Assembly: GCA_937858365.1 (NCBI GenBank)
Contig: CALLYK010000390.1
Coordinates: forward strand, 1 to 32,308
Origin: an uncultured Isosphaeraceae bacterium
GTDB taxonomy: Bacteria > Planctomycetota > Planctomycetia > Isosphaerales > Isosphaeraceae
DNA: 32,308 bases
Direction of reading: 5' to 3'
A model generated the notes under the pieces. The model saw nothing but the letters and a program-made list of their open reading frames with translations. It was not told where the DNA came from and searched no databases. This document shows positions 7,641 to 16,000 of this stretch, piece after piece. The position numbers were made by a program, and so were the translations under genes. Numbering within the stretch: position 1 is the first letter of the stretch; every line of letters starts with the position of its first letter.

Positions 7641-8588
7641 ATGTCGATCGTTTCGGGCATCCGTGGGACAGCCTTGGCGGGACTCACTTTTCTGCTCGCC
7701 CTCACCCCTTCGTTCGGGAGCGGGCCGATCGCGGGGAAGCGCGTGGTGATTGTCTCGGGGCCTTCCCAGCACCCGCCCGGCACACACGAATCGGCCGCCG
7801 GGGCGCGCGTCTTGCGCTCGTTGCTCGCGGGCGTTGACGGCTTCGCGCCCGATGGGGTCACGATCCTTGAGGAGTGGCCGGCCGATTCGACCTTTCTGAA
7901 CGAGGCCGACGTGTTGGTCTTCGTCGGCGACGTATTCCCTGGTGAGACCCTCAAAGACCCGGCGCGCGTGAAGGCGGACGTCGCCCGACAAGTGGCCCGC
8001 GGTTGCGGAGTGGTCTGCCTGCACTACGCCACGGGCCTGCGCGCGGCCAACGTCCCGGAAAATGGCGAGCACCCGTTGCTGCACTGGATCGGCGGCTATT
8101 TCGCCAGCAACTGCCCGCACCACAAGTCGGTCGCGCGGGTGGTCACGGCCACGCTCACGCCCGAGCCGAACGAGCATCCCGTCCTGCGCGGTTGGAAGGC
8201 GTTCACCTGCGAGGACGAGCCCTATTGGAACAACTATTTCGGCCCCAACGGCATGGCGCCGAACGTGCAATCTCTGGTGACTGCGATGCTCCCGCCCGAG
8301 GGGCCCAAGAAAGAAACGATCTGTTGGGCCATCGAGCGGGCCGACGGCGGTCGTGGTTTGGGCCTGGTCATGCCCCACTTTTATCGCAACTGGCGCGATG
8401 ACGACCTGCGCACACTGATCGTCAACGCGGTCGCCTGGGCCGCGAAACTGGAAGTGCCCGCGGACGGCATCAAGACCCCCCGACCCGACCTCGCCCGCTT
8501 TGGTCCCGGGTCGGTCGAGCCCCAGCCCCCGCAACCTCCCGCCGAGAAGAAGACTGAGAAGAAGAAGAAGGCCCAGCCCCAACGTTGA
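7641..8588 (+). CDS. ThuA-like domain protein, exported
   Basis: This 315-residue protein has a signal peptide-like N-terminus (about 1-27, GTALAGLTFLLALTPSFGSG). A ThuA-like domain, which has a class I glutamine amidotransferase-like fold, follows at about 32-275. Recognisable segments are KRVVIVSGPSQHPPGTHE, EADVLVFVGD, GCGVVCLHYATG, the PNEHPVLRG turn, and PHFYRNWRDDDLRTLIVNAV near the domain end. ThuA proteins are linked to trehalose or other sugar utilisation, and exported versions are numerous in planctomycetes; the specific substrate is unknown. The tail after residue 280 is Pro-rich and ends in Lys-rich low-complexity sequence. GAGAGGG ends 7 nt before the ATG. A 9-bp hairpin begins 2 nt after the stop. 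Confidence 0.9.
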   Translation: MSIVSGIRGTALAGLTFLLALTPSFGSGPIAGKRVVIVSGPSQHPPGTHESAAGARVLRSLLAGVDGFAPDGVTILEEWPADSTFLNEADVLVFVGDVFPGETLKDPARVKADVARQVARGCGVVCLHYATGLRAANVPENGEHPLLHWIGGYFASNCPHHKSVARVVTATLTPEPNEHPVLRGWKAFTCEDEPYWNNYFGPNGMAPNVQSLVTAMLPPEGPKKETICWAIERADGGRGLGLVMPHFYRNWRDDDLRTLIVNAVAWAAKLEVPADGIKTPRPDLARFGPGSVEPQPPQPPAEKKTEKKKKAQPQR

Positions 8589-8590
8589 CA

Positions 8591-8614
8591 GGTCGCGTCT
8601 TCGGCGACGCGACC
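8591..8614 (+). terminator. Hairpin directly after the ThuA gene
   Basis: GGTCGCGTC (8591-8599) and GACGCGACC (8606-8614) form a perfect 9-bp stem around the loop TTCGGC, starting 2 nt after the ThuA stop. There is no T run behind it, so it is either a non-canonical terminator or a 3'-end stabilising hairpin. Confidence 0.45.
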
Positions 8615-8642
8615 GCGATCGTCCCTTTCCGATGACGGCCCC

Positions 8643-9377
8643 ATGCGTCGGATTGAATCATGCGTGGTCTGGGCGCTCGCCGCCTTGGCCCAGTTCGTGT
8701 TCGGGTCCCCCGGCTTGGCGGACGACGGCCCCACATTGAGGGTCCTTCAGGAGGACCACCCCAGGGCGTACTATTTCCGGAGCTCTAAGGCCCTCGCCCG
8801 GCAGGGCCGCGTTTCCTACGAGGACTGGGAGTCTTGCTTCAGTCGCCTGATGGGCGTTTGCGGCAAGGCCATCGATGAAGGAAACCCCCGGAAACCTCGG
8901 GCGCTGCGGCACCTTCTTCACGCGATCCAAGAAGGACCATCCCGAGAACTCGCACTCCTGCACTACAACGGCAACGCCCGCGACCCGCGTCACGATGCGC
9001 AGGACTTCTTCGCCGGGCATTGGCTCTATTTCAATGGGGCCACCGTTCTCAGCGACGTCCCCGCCGAGGAAGGAGAGACAGACTTGCGCGTGGAGGACCC
9101 GTGCCGCTTCCGAATGAACATGTGACGATACAAGGAGTCGAACGACGAGATCGGCCTCTGTCTTCTCGGTGACGAGGGCAAGCCCGACTGGCGTCAGAGC
9201 GAGCAAGTTCGACTCGTCGGTGTGGACGTCTCGAATCGGACGATTCGCGTCCAGCGTGGCTACCTGGGCACGAAGCCGCGCGCCCTGGGATACTCCACCT
9301 CCTCGGCCTCTTGCTCCCCAATCCTGAATCAGAACAGTTCGTGCCGGGGTCCATTCAGTCGTGGTCCCCGAGGGTAA
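8643..9377 (+). pseudogene. Decayed gene for an exported protein, interrupted by in-frame TGA
   Basis: The first 160 codons (8643-9125) encode a signal peptide (ALAALAQFVFGSPGLA) and a soluble region with ALLHYNGNARDPRHD and FFAGHWLYFNGA. The frame stops at TGA 9123-9125. The same frame then continues for 83 codons with protein-like content: RYKESNDEIGLCLLGDEGKP, then DVSNRTIRVQRGYLGTKPRA with mostly G/C third positions, before turning into unlikely sequence and ending at TAA 9375-9377. The simplest reading is a GGA (Gly) to TGA change at 9123, followed by loss of the C-terminal part. I do not recognise the family by name; the style is that of large exported planctomycete proteins. The first 160 codons could still yield a short product. 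Confidence 0.7.
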
Positions 9378-9636
9378 AAAGGTCCAATAAGGCCGAATTG
9401 GTGGGGCTTTTTGAGCGTGTTCGCCGGGGTTGACGGTGATCTCCAAAAAAAGTCCCTTCGCGCGGTCCAGAATCCGGTCCGTTCCGTCATTAGTCGGTAG
9501 AGGACTCTCGTCTCGGGTCTCGGTCGATGTGCGCCCTTGACTTCGCCTGACCGCGTGGGGAGGTTGGACCATGTTCGGGGACCGTTGGGCCGACGACCTA
9601 ACATGTCGGCGTAGCCCCCTTTCGTGAGACCACCCC
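9378..9636. other. Intergenic region upstream of the kinase gene
   Basis: This 259-bp stretch has no gene, although it may include eroded 3' sequence of the preceding pseudogene. No clear promoter or hairpin was found. Confidence 0.35.
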
Positions 9637-12600
9637 ATGAGTGACACCCGCGTCTCCGCCCCAACCTGCAGCCCCGCGATGACGGCCGCGCTGGATAGGT
9701 TTCGGACGGCCCTCTCCGCGTGCCGGCGCGGGGACCACGCCCCGTCGATCGACGACTTCATCCTGGCGGTCCCCGAGGAAGAGCGTCCCACGGCCCGCTC
9801 GGCCATGCAGGCCCTGGCGCGGGAACTGGGCGACGCCACGACCGACCCCGACGGCTTGTCCCCCGACCCAGCGTCCACGCTCGAACTCCCCACGGGGGTC
9901 GCGACTGTCCGGCAAGTGAGCAACCTGGCCTCGTCGGCCGAGACGGTCGACCACATCGCGGCCGACCCGAACGCCACCGTTGATCAAGGCTCGTTGCCCA
10001 GGCCCTCGGTGGCCGCCACCCAGAGGGCCACCGCCGACCCGGACGCCACCGTCGATCAAACTGAAGAGGCGGGCAAGACCGTCACCCGGCAGGGTGAATC
10101 ACCACGGGCAGTCAAACCAGGTCGGCGCGCCGTCGGGACCTTGCCGGGCGGGATCGCCGGCTACGAGATCTTGGGGGAACTTGGTCGGGGCGGCATGGGG
10201 GTCGTGTACAAGGCCAGGCACGTCGAACTCGACCGTGTGGTCGCCTTGAAAATGGTCCTCGCCGGGGCCCACGCCTCGCCCGGACAGCTTGAGCGCTTCC
10301 GCGCCGAGGCCCTGGCCGTCGCCAAGCTGCAAGACCCACGGATCGTCCAGATCTTCGACGTGGGCGAGCACGACGGCCTGCCCTATTTCTCCTTGGAATT
10401 CGTGGATGGCGGCAGCCTTCAGGGCAAACTGGAGCGCAAGCCGATGAAGCCTCGCGATGCGGCCGAGTTGGCCGAGAAGCTCGCGCGGGGCATCGCCGTG
10501 GCCCACGATCGCGGCATCATCCACCGCGACCTCAAGCCGGCGAACATCCTCCTCACGCCCTCGGGCGAGCCGAAGATCACCGACTTCGGCCTGGCCAAGC
10601 AGCTCGAAGACGAAGAGCACCAGACCGTCACCGGCGCGGTGATGGGCACGCCCAGCTACATGTCCCCCGAGCAAGCCTGGGGCCGCACCGCCGAGATCGG
10701 TAAGCCCGCCGACATCTACGGTCTGGGCTCGATGCTCTACGAGTTCTGCACGGGCCGGCCCCCATTCCAAGGCTCCAGCACGGTCGAAACGCTCGACCTG
10801 GTCCGCAATCGCGAGCCCGTGCCGCCCAGCCAACTCCAGCCCAAGCTGCCCGTGGACCTGGAGACGATCTGCGTCAAGTGCCTCCAAAAAGAGCCCCACC
10901 GACGCTACGAGACGGCCCACGCGCTGGCCGACGACCTCCGGCGTTTCCTCGAGGGCCGTCCAATCCTGGCCCGACCCGTGTCGGCCCCTGAGCGGCTCTA
11001 CCGCTGGGCCAAGCGGAATCGAGGACTTGCTACGGCGATAGGAGCTGCGGCCGTCTTGCTGGTCGCCGTAGCGGGTATTTCTACAGGCGCCGCGATTGGT
11101 TTTCGCAATTTGAACGGCCAACTCGAATCGTCGAACTCGAACCTCTCAAACGCAAACGAGGCCCTAGCGGCCAAGACCAAGCTGGCCGAGGAGAAGGCCG
11201 CCGGCGAACTCAAGGCCAAGCTCGAGGCCCAGGAAAACGAGAAGAAGGCCAACGAGGCCCGCGAGTTGGCCCAACAACGCGAGAAGGACGCCAAGAACGC
11301 CGTGCAGGCGGCCCTGAAGCAAAACGCCCAGGCCGTCGAGTCGAACCGCTTCCTCACGGTCCTCGCGTTCGACCGCTTGCGCGGCATCCCAGGCACGGCC
11401 GCCGTGCGCCGTGAGCTACTCGACACGGCCGCCAAGGGCCTTCTAGGCAACATGCAAGTCCACGACGAGTTGAATGGTGTTGTTGCCGGACTGAACCCGG
11501 CCGACCCGACCCTCGCCGAACGGACGCTCGCGGGCATTTATCAGCGCAACGGCCGGATGTTCCTCGACGTCAACCGCGTGGCCGATGCCCTCGCCCAGTT
11601 CCAGAAGATGGAGGCGATCGTCGCGGGCCTGCGCGAGCGCTTCCCCAACGAGATGACGTCGCACCGCAACTTCGCGGTCGCCCAGAACAACCTTGGCGAG
11701 GTCTATCTGGACCGCTTGGGAGACGCCGAACGCGCCCGCGACTACTTCCTCCAAGGACTCGAGGCCCGCAAGAAACGGGACGAGATCGCCCCCAACGACG
11801 ACAGTAAGCTCGACCTGGCCTCACAACACGGCTACTTGGCTCGCATCGAGCTGACGCTGGGCAACCCCGAGAAGGCGTGGGGCCTCTATCAAACCGAGTC
11901 GAAGTATCGCGACATGCTCTCGCCCGCCTACGCGAACGTGCTCGAACGCCGTCGCGAGCGGGCCGGGATGCTGGAACGCATGGGGGAGACCGCGCTGCGA
12001 TTGGGTCGCAAAGAGGACGGGTTGAAGCTCTACGGCGACGCGGCCAAGCTGCGCGAGGAAATCTCCCGCGAAAACAAGGACCCGGTGACGCTCCGCCACG
12101 ATCGTTGGGTCCTGGTCCATCGCCTGGGCGACGTTCAGATCATGTTCCTGAATGACGCCGAGGGCGCCTTGGAAAGCTACAAGAAGGCCGTCGATCTGGC
12201 CCGTTCGTGGCTGAGCGAGTCGCCCGACGAACCGCGGGCCAAGAAGGACCTGGGCAGTTCGCTTTACGGCGTGGGCACGGCGCAAGACCGCTTGGGCCGT
12301 CGCGAGGAGTCGGCCGCGGCCTACGCCGAGTGCTTGAAGCACTGGCGGGAGCTCGCGAGCAACCCGGCCGCGCGCATGGAGGAGATCGACATCATGCTCG
12401 CGCAAGGGCGCGACGGGAACCACGCCGAGGCCGCCAGGCTCGCCCAGGGCCTCATCACCGTCCCGCCGCAAGACGCGCGGAACTACTTTCAGGCCGCTTG
12501 CGGTTTCACCCTGGCGGCGGCGGCGGCCGAGCGCGTCGAGCCGGACAAACCCGAACTGGCCCGCGGCTATCGCGACGAGGCCCTGAAGGCCCTCGCGTTG

Positions 12601-12729
12601 GGTCTCAAGAACGGCTGGAAGGACCGCGTCGCCCTGGACCACGACCCCGACCTCGACGCCCTGCGTGATCTCCCCGAGTTTCTCGCGCTTGTGAACGAAA
12701 ACGACCTCCATGCCCAGAAGACGCCATGA
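9637..12729 (+). CDS. Membrane-anchored Ser/Thr protein kinase with TPR-rich C-terminus (PknB-like)
   Basis: This 1030-residue protein has a helical N-terminal segment (about 15-70) typical of planctomycete kinases. A disordered linker follows, carrying two ATVDQ motifs (in DPNATVDQ and DPDATVDQ). The kinase domain is at about 175-435: glycine loop LGRGGMGVVYKA, K205 in ALKMV, HRDLKPAN with D298, DFG with D316, and GTPSYMSPEQAWG in the activation segment. All key catalytic residues are present, so it should be active. One membrane segment (about 463-489) is followed by a charged coiled coil (about 490-570). TPR-like repeats then run to the end (GDAERARDYFLQGLEARKK, DAEGALESYKKAVDLA), closing with DPDLDALRDLPEFL. 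The kinase should face the cytoplasm and the TPR part the other side. No strong Shine-Dalgarno precedes the ATG. The giant surface-protein gene follows 335 bp downstream on the same strand; a functional link is not shown. Confidence 0.95.
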   Translation: MSDTRVSAPTCSPAMTAALDRFRTALSACRRGDHAPSIDDFILAVPEEERPTARSAMQALARELGDATTDPDGLSPDPASTLELPTGVATVRQVSNLASSAETVDHIAADPNATVDQGSLPRPSVAATQRATADPDATVDQTEEAGKTVTRQGESPRAVKPGRRAVGTLPGGIAGYEILGELGRGGMGVVYKARHVELDRVVALKMVLAGAHASPGQLERFRAEALAVAKLQDPRIVQIFDVGEHDGLPYFSLEFVDGGSLQGKLERKPMKPRDAAELAEKLARGIAVAHDRGIIHRDLKPANILLTPSGEPKITDFGLAKQLEDEEHQTVTGAVMGTPSYMSPEQAWGRTAEIGKPADIYGLGSMLYEFCTGRPPFQGSSTVETLDLVRNREPVPPSQLQPKLPVDLETICVKCLQKEPHRRYETAHALADDLRRFLEGRPILARPVSAPERLYRWAKRNRGLATAIGAAAVLLVAVAGISTGAAIGFRNLNGQLESSNSNLSNANEALAAKTKLAEEKAAGELKAKLEAQENEKKANEARELAQQREKDAKNAVQAALKQNAQAVESNRFLTVLAFDRLRGIPGTAAVRRELLDTAAKGLLGNMQVHDELNGVVAGLNPADPTLAERTLAGIYQRNGRMFLDVNRVADALAQFQKMEAIVAGLRERFPNEMTSHRNFAVAQNNLGEVYLDRLGDAERARDYFLQGLEARKKRDEIAPNDDSKLDLASQHGYLARIELTLGNPEKAWGLYQTESKYRDMLSPAYANVLERRRERAGMLERMGETALRLGRKEDGLKLYGDAAKLREEISRENKDPVTLRHDRWVLVHRLGDVQIMFLNDAEGALESYKKAVDLARSWLSESPDEPRAKKDLGSSLYGVGTAQDRLGRREESAAAYAECLKHWRELASNPAARMEEIDIMLAQGRDGNHAEAARLAQGLITVPPQDARNYFQAACGFTLAAAAAERVEPDKPELARGYRDEALKALALGLKNGWKDRVALDHDPDLDALRDLPEFLALVNENDLHAQKTP

Positions 12730-12852
12730 ATGACGACTTCCACGGCCTTCTGATGCATCACCTCGACGCGAGACATGAAGGTGTCGTGACAAACCACTTC
12801 GTCCGAGCGCTTTTCGGAGATTTTTGTTGATTTCACCTGGGACAAACACCAT

Positions 12853-12882
12853 GTTGGGGGAACTCCACTTTGGTCCCCCAAC
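12853..12882 (+). terminator. Possible terminator hairpin after the kinase gene
   Basis: GTTGGGGGA (12853-12861) and TCCCCCAAC (12874-12882) form a perfect 9-bp stem with a 12-nt loop, 124 nt after the kinase stop. No T run follows. It separates the kinase from the giant gene and could equally lie in the leader of the giant gene's transcript. Confidence 0.4.
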
Positions 12883-13052
12883 GCGAGCGACAAGCGGGCC
12901 GCGAGACGGAAGCGAACAAACCGCCCCTAGCTTGGTCCGCGGCCTTCAGGGATGATCGCATCCAACAAGTGACATAAATACACCGTTTGAGACGGACGCG
13001 ATCGTCGTTCGTCCTCACTGGCCGATCTCGCACCGAGCCTTCACAACCGTTT

Positions 13053-13058
13053 GAGGAG
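13053..13058 (+). promoter_or_regulatory. Ribosome binding site of the giant gene
   Basis: GAGGAG ends 6 nt before ATG 13065 and supports that start, which places the LESRTLLA export motif at residues 41-48. Confidence 0.65.
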
Positions 13059-13064
13059 TGGCCG

Positions 13065-16000
13065 ATGTCCTGGTTGAATCGCGGCGGCATGCGGAAGCGG
13101 GACAAGTTTCAGCGGACAGTGCGAGTCGGCAAGGTGCCGTCGGGACTTCGCCGTCAATTCCGGCCTGACACGTTCCTCTCGCCGCTCGAGTCGCGGACCT
13201 TGCTCGCGACCTTCACGGTGGTCAACACGGGAGACAACGGCGGCATCAATCCGCTGCCCCTGGCGGGCACGGGCACGTTCCGTCAGGCGATCGTGGACGC
13301 CAACTCCACGGTGGGGGCCGACACGATCCAATTCGCGATCGGCGGCGGCCTGCAGACGATCGTGCTCAATTCGGCTTTGCCAAGTCTGTCGGAGTCGGTG
13401 ATCATTTCGGGGCCCGGGACTTCCAGCCTGGCGATCGACGGCAACAACGCGTATCGGGCCTTCAGCGTCTCATCCGGAGTCAGTGCGGTCATCACGGGAA
13501 TGACCCTCCAGAATTCCAATGTCGGGACTGCCGATGCCTTCGCAAGTTACGGGGGCGCGGTACGCAATTCCGGTTCGCTCGCACTGAGCCAGGTCGTTCT
13601 CTCAGGCAACAGGGCAGCCCGCGGCGGTGCCGTCTACAACGAAGGCACGTTGACGGTCGATCAGAGCACCCTGACACTAAACAACGCGGCGATTACGGGT
13701 GGCGCGTTGGATAACTATGGATCTGGGACGGCCAACACTTCGATTTCCAATTCGACAATCAACAACAACACCGCATCGTACGGCGGAGGTGTCGGAAACG
13801 ACAATGGTAACTCAGGTGTTGTGTCCTTGACGAATGTGACGGTTCACGGAAACACGGCAACCGGCAATGGCGGTGGCCTGGTTGGAAATCGGTTTTCCTT
13901 GCTGAACAGCACGGTCACCGCGAATAGCTCGCCTTGGGGCGGGGGCATTCTTGTTGGTCAGGTACTGGACCTCAACAACTCGATCGTCGCGGGCAATTCG
14001 GCAACGACCGCCAACGACGTGGGTGTTGCAGGGGGAACCGCCGCTGGTTCCTTCAATCTGATCGGCGACAACTCCGGTTCCGCCGCCTTTTTCACCAATG
14101 GAGTCAACGGAAATCTGGTTGGGACTTTGGCAAGTCCCCTCGACGCCCGACTTGGCCCCTTAGCACTCAACTTTGGGACCACGAAGTCGGTTGCTTTGCT
14201 TTTTGGAAGTCCCGCGATTGATGCGGGAAACAGCGGGTTGGCTCCCGCCTCGGACCAGCGCGGTGTGGCACGCGTGGGGACGGCGGACATCGGGGCCTTC
14301 GAAACGGATCGGAACTACTTCCTGGTCGCCAACGTCAACGACACGGGCGCGAAATCTCTCCGCAAGGGCCTCAGCGACGCCAATTCGACGACGAACCTGG
14401 CGGCCGGCCCTGATGTGATTCAATTCGGCGTGGGTACCGGGTTGCAGAACATCGCACCCCTGTCGGCCCTGCCCAACATCACCGATTCGGTGATGATCGA
14501 TGCCACGACCCAGCCCGGCTACGCGGGCACACCACTGATCCAACTCGACGGCGTGAACATCGCGGCTGCGACGGACGGGCTCTCCATCAACACGAACAAC
14601 TCGGTGGTGAAGGGGCTGGCGATCGGCCGGTGGAGCTTCGCCGGGATCATCATCAACGGCAGCAACAACAGGGTCCAGGGGAACTACATCGGCCTGGCGG
14701 CCGACGGGACGACGGTCCGGGCCAACACGAGCGGCGGCGTCTGGGTCTACTCAGGCAACAACAACGTGATCGGCGTCGACGGCGACGGCACCAATGACAC
14801 CGCCGAGGGGAACGTCATCAGCGGCAACACGTCCGCGGGTGTTTATCTGCAAGGAAGCGACAGCGCGAACGTGATCGCGGGCAACATCATCGGTCTGAAC
14901 GCGGCGGGCACGGCGACCGCCGGCACGCAGCAGTTCGGCGTCTGGATGTTCGACGGCTCGGTCGTGGGCACGCGGGTCGGCACCAACGGCGACGGCGTGA
15001 GCGACACCCTGGAACGGAACGTCATCTCGGGGAACACGAACTACGGCATTCGGATCGACGGCGCCCCCAACTCGGTGATCGCGGGGAACCTGATCGGCAC
15101 GAACGCGGCCGGCACGGCGGTGATCAGCGGCGGCCAGGCCGGCATCAGCCTGGGGACCGGCACGCAAGGGACCCGCGTCGGCACCAACGCCGACGGCACG
15201 GCCGACACGCTGGAGCGGAACGTGATCGTCGGCGGTCTGGCCAACGTCACGGGGGCCAGCTTCGGCATTCTGATCTCGGGCGCAGGCACGACGGGCAACA
15301 AGGTCGCGGGCAACTACATTGGTGTCGGTCCTGATGGGACGACGGCGATGCCGAATGGGGAGGGCGTATGGATCGAGCAGGGCGCCACGGACAACACGAT
15401 TGGCGGCACCACGGCGGCCGACCGCAACATCATCAGCGGCAACGGCGGCGGCGTGCTCATCCGCGGGACTGGTACGGACAACAACCTCGTCCAGGGGAAC
15501 TTCATCGGTCTGAACGCCTCCGGGACCGAGCCGATCATCGGTCAGGTCGGATGGTACAAGGGTAACGAAAGCAGCTTAGACGCGACCACGAGTGGGCAAA
15601 TAGGTAAGATATCCGACGATACGTTACTCCTGTTTGCTGATGGAAAAGTCGGCAGGTGTTTGAGCTTCAATGGTTCCGGCCCACTCTACACGTCGCGTAC
15701 CGTGTCCTACGCCACCGGCGCTAGCTTCGACATGTGGATCCAGACGTCGAGCCCAGCGGGCACTCTGACGGCTGATGGCGGCCAGGGGACCGATCGGGGC
15801 ATGGGTCTGTTCGTCGAGGGGGGCAACCTCGTCCTGAGCGGCAGCTACGGGACCGGCACGCCGAACTTCACGATCACGGGCCCGGCCGTCGCCGATGGCC
15901 TATTCCATCACGTGGCCGCGACCTGGACGGGCAACACCACCGCCAACGGCGTGAAGCTCTACCTCGACGGCGTGCTCGTGGGGCAGGCGACGGCCGTTTC

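Larger units (their letters stand above)
12730..13064 (+). other. Intergenic leader between kinase and giant gene
   Basis: This 335-bp stretch has no credible gene. It contains the hairpin at 12853-12882 and, just upstream of the giant gene, an AT-richer patch (gtgacataaatacacc, about 12969-12984) that could hold a -10-like element. It ends with the GAGGAG ribosome site. No operator repeats were seen. Confidence 0.4.

Noticed and set aside
7028-7954. Minus-strand open frame of 308 codons crossing the AT island
   Set aside because: The hydrophobic Ile/Lys/Phe stretch in its middle is only the translation of the AT-rich island. It overlaps the signal peptide and domain start of ThuA.
9123-9125. 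TGA as a recoded selenocysteine or other readthrough codon
   Set aside because: No SECIS-like stem was found right after it, the neighbouring residues (NM-RY) do not suggest a redox site, and the downstream frame decays soon after. A nonsense mutation is simpler.
8658-9977. Minus-strand open frame of 439 codons spanning the pseudogene and kinase start
   Set aside because: It overlaps the clear N-terminus of the kinase and the signal peptide region of the decayed gene; the translation is Arg/Ser-rich without motifs.
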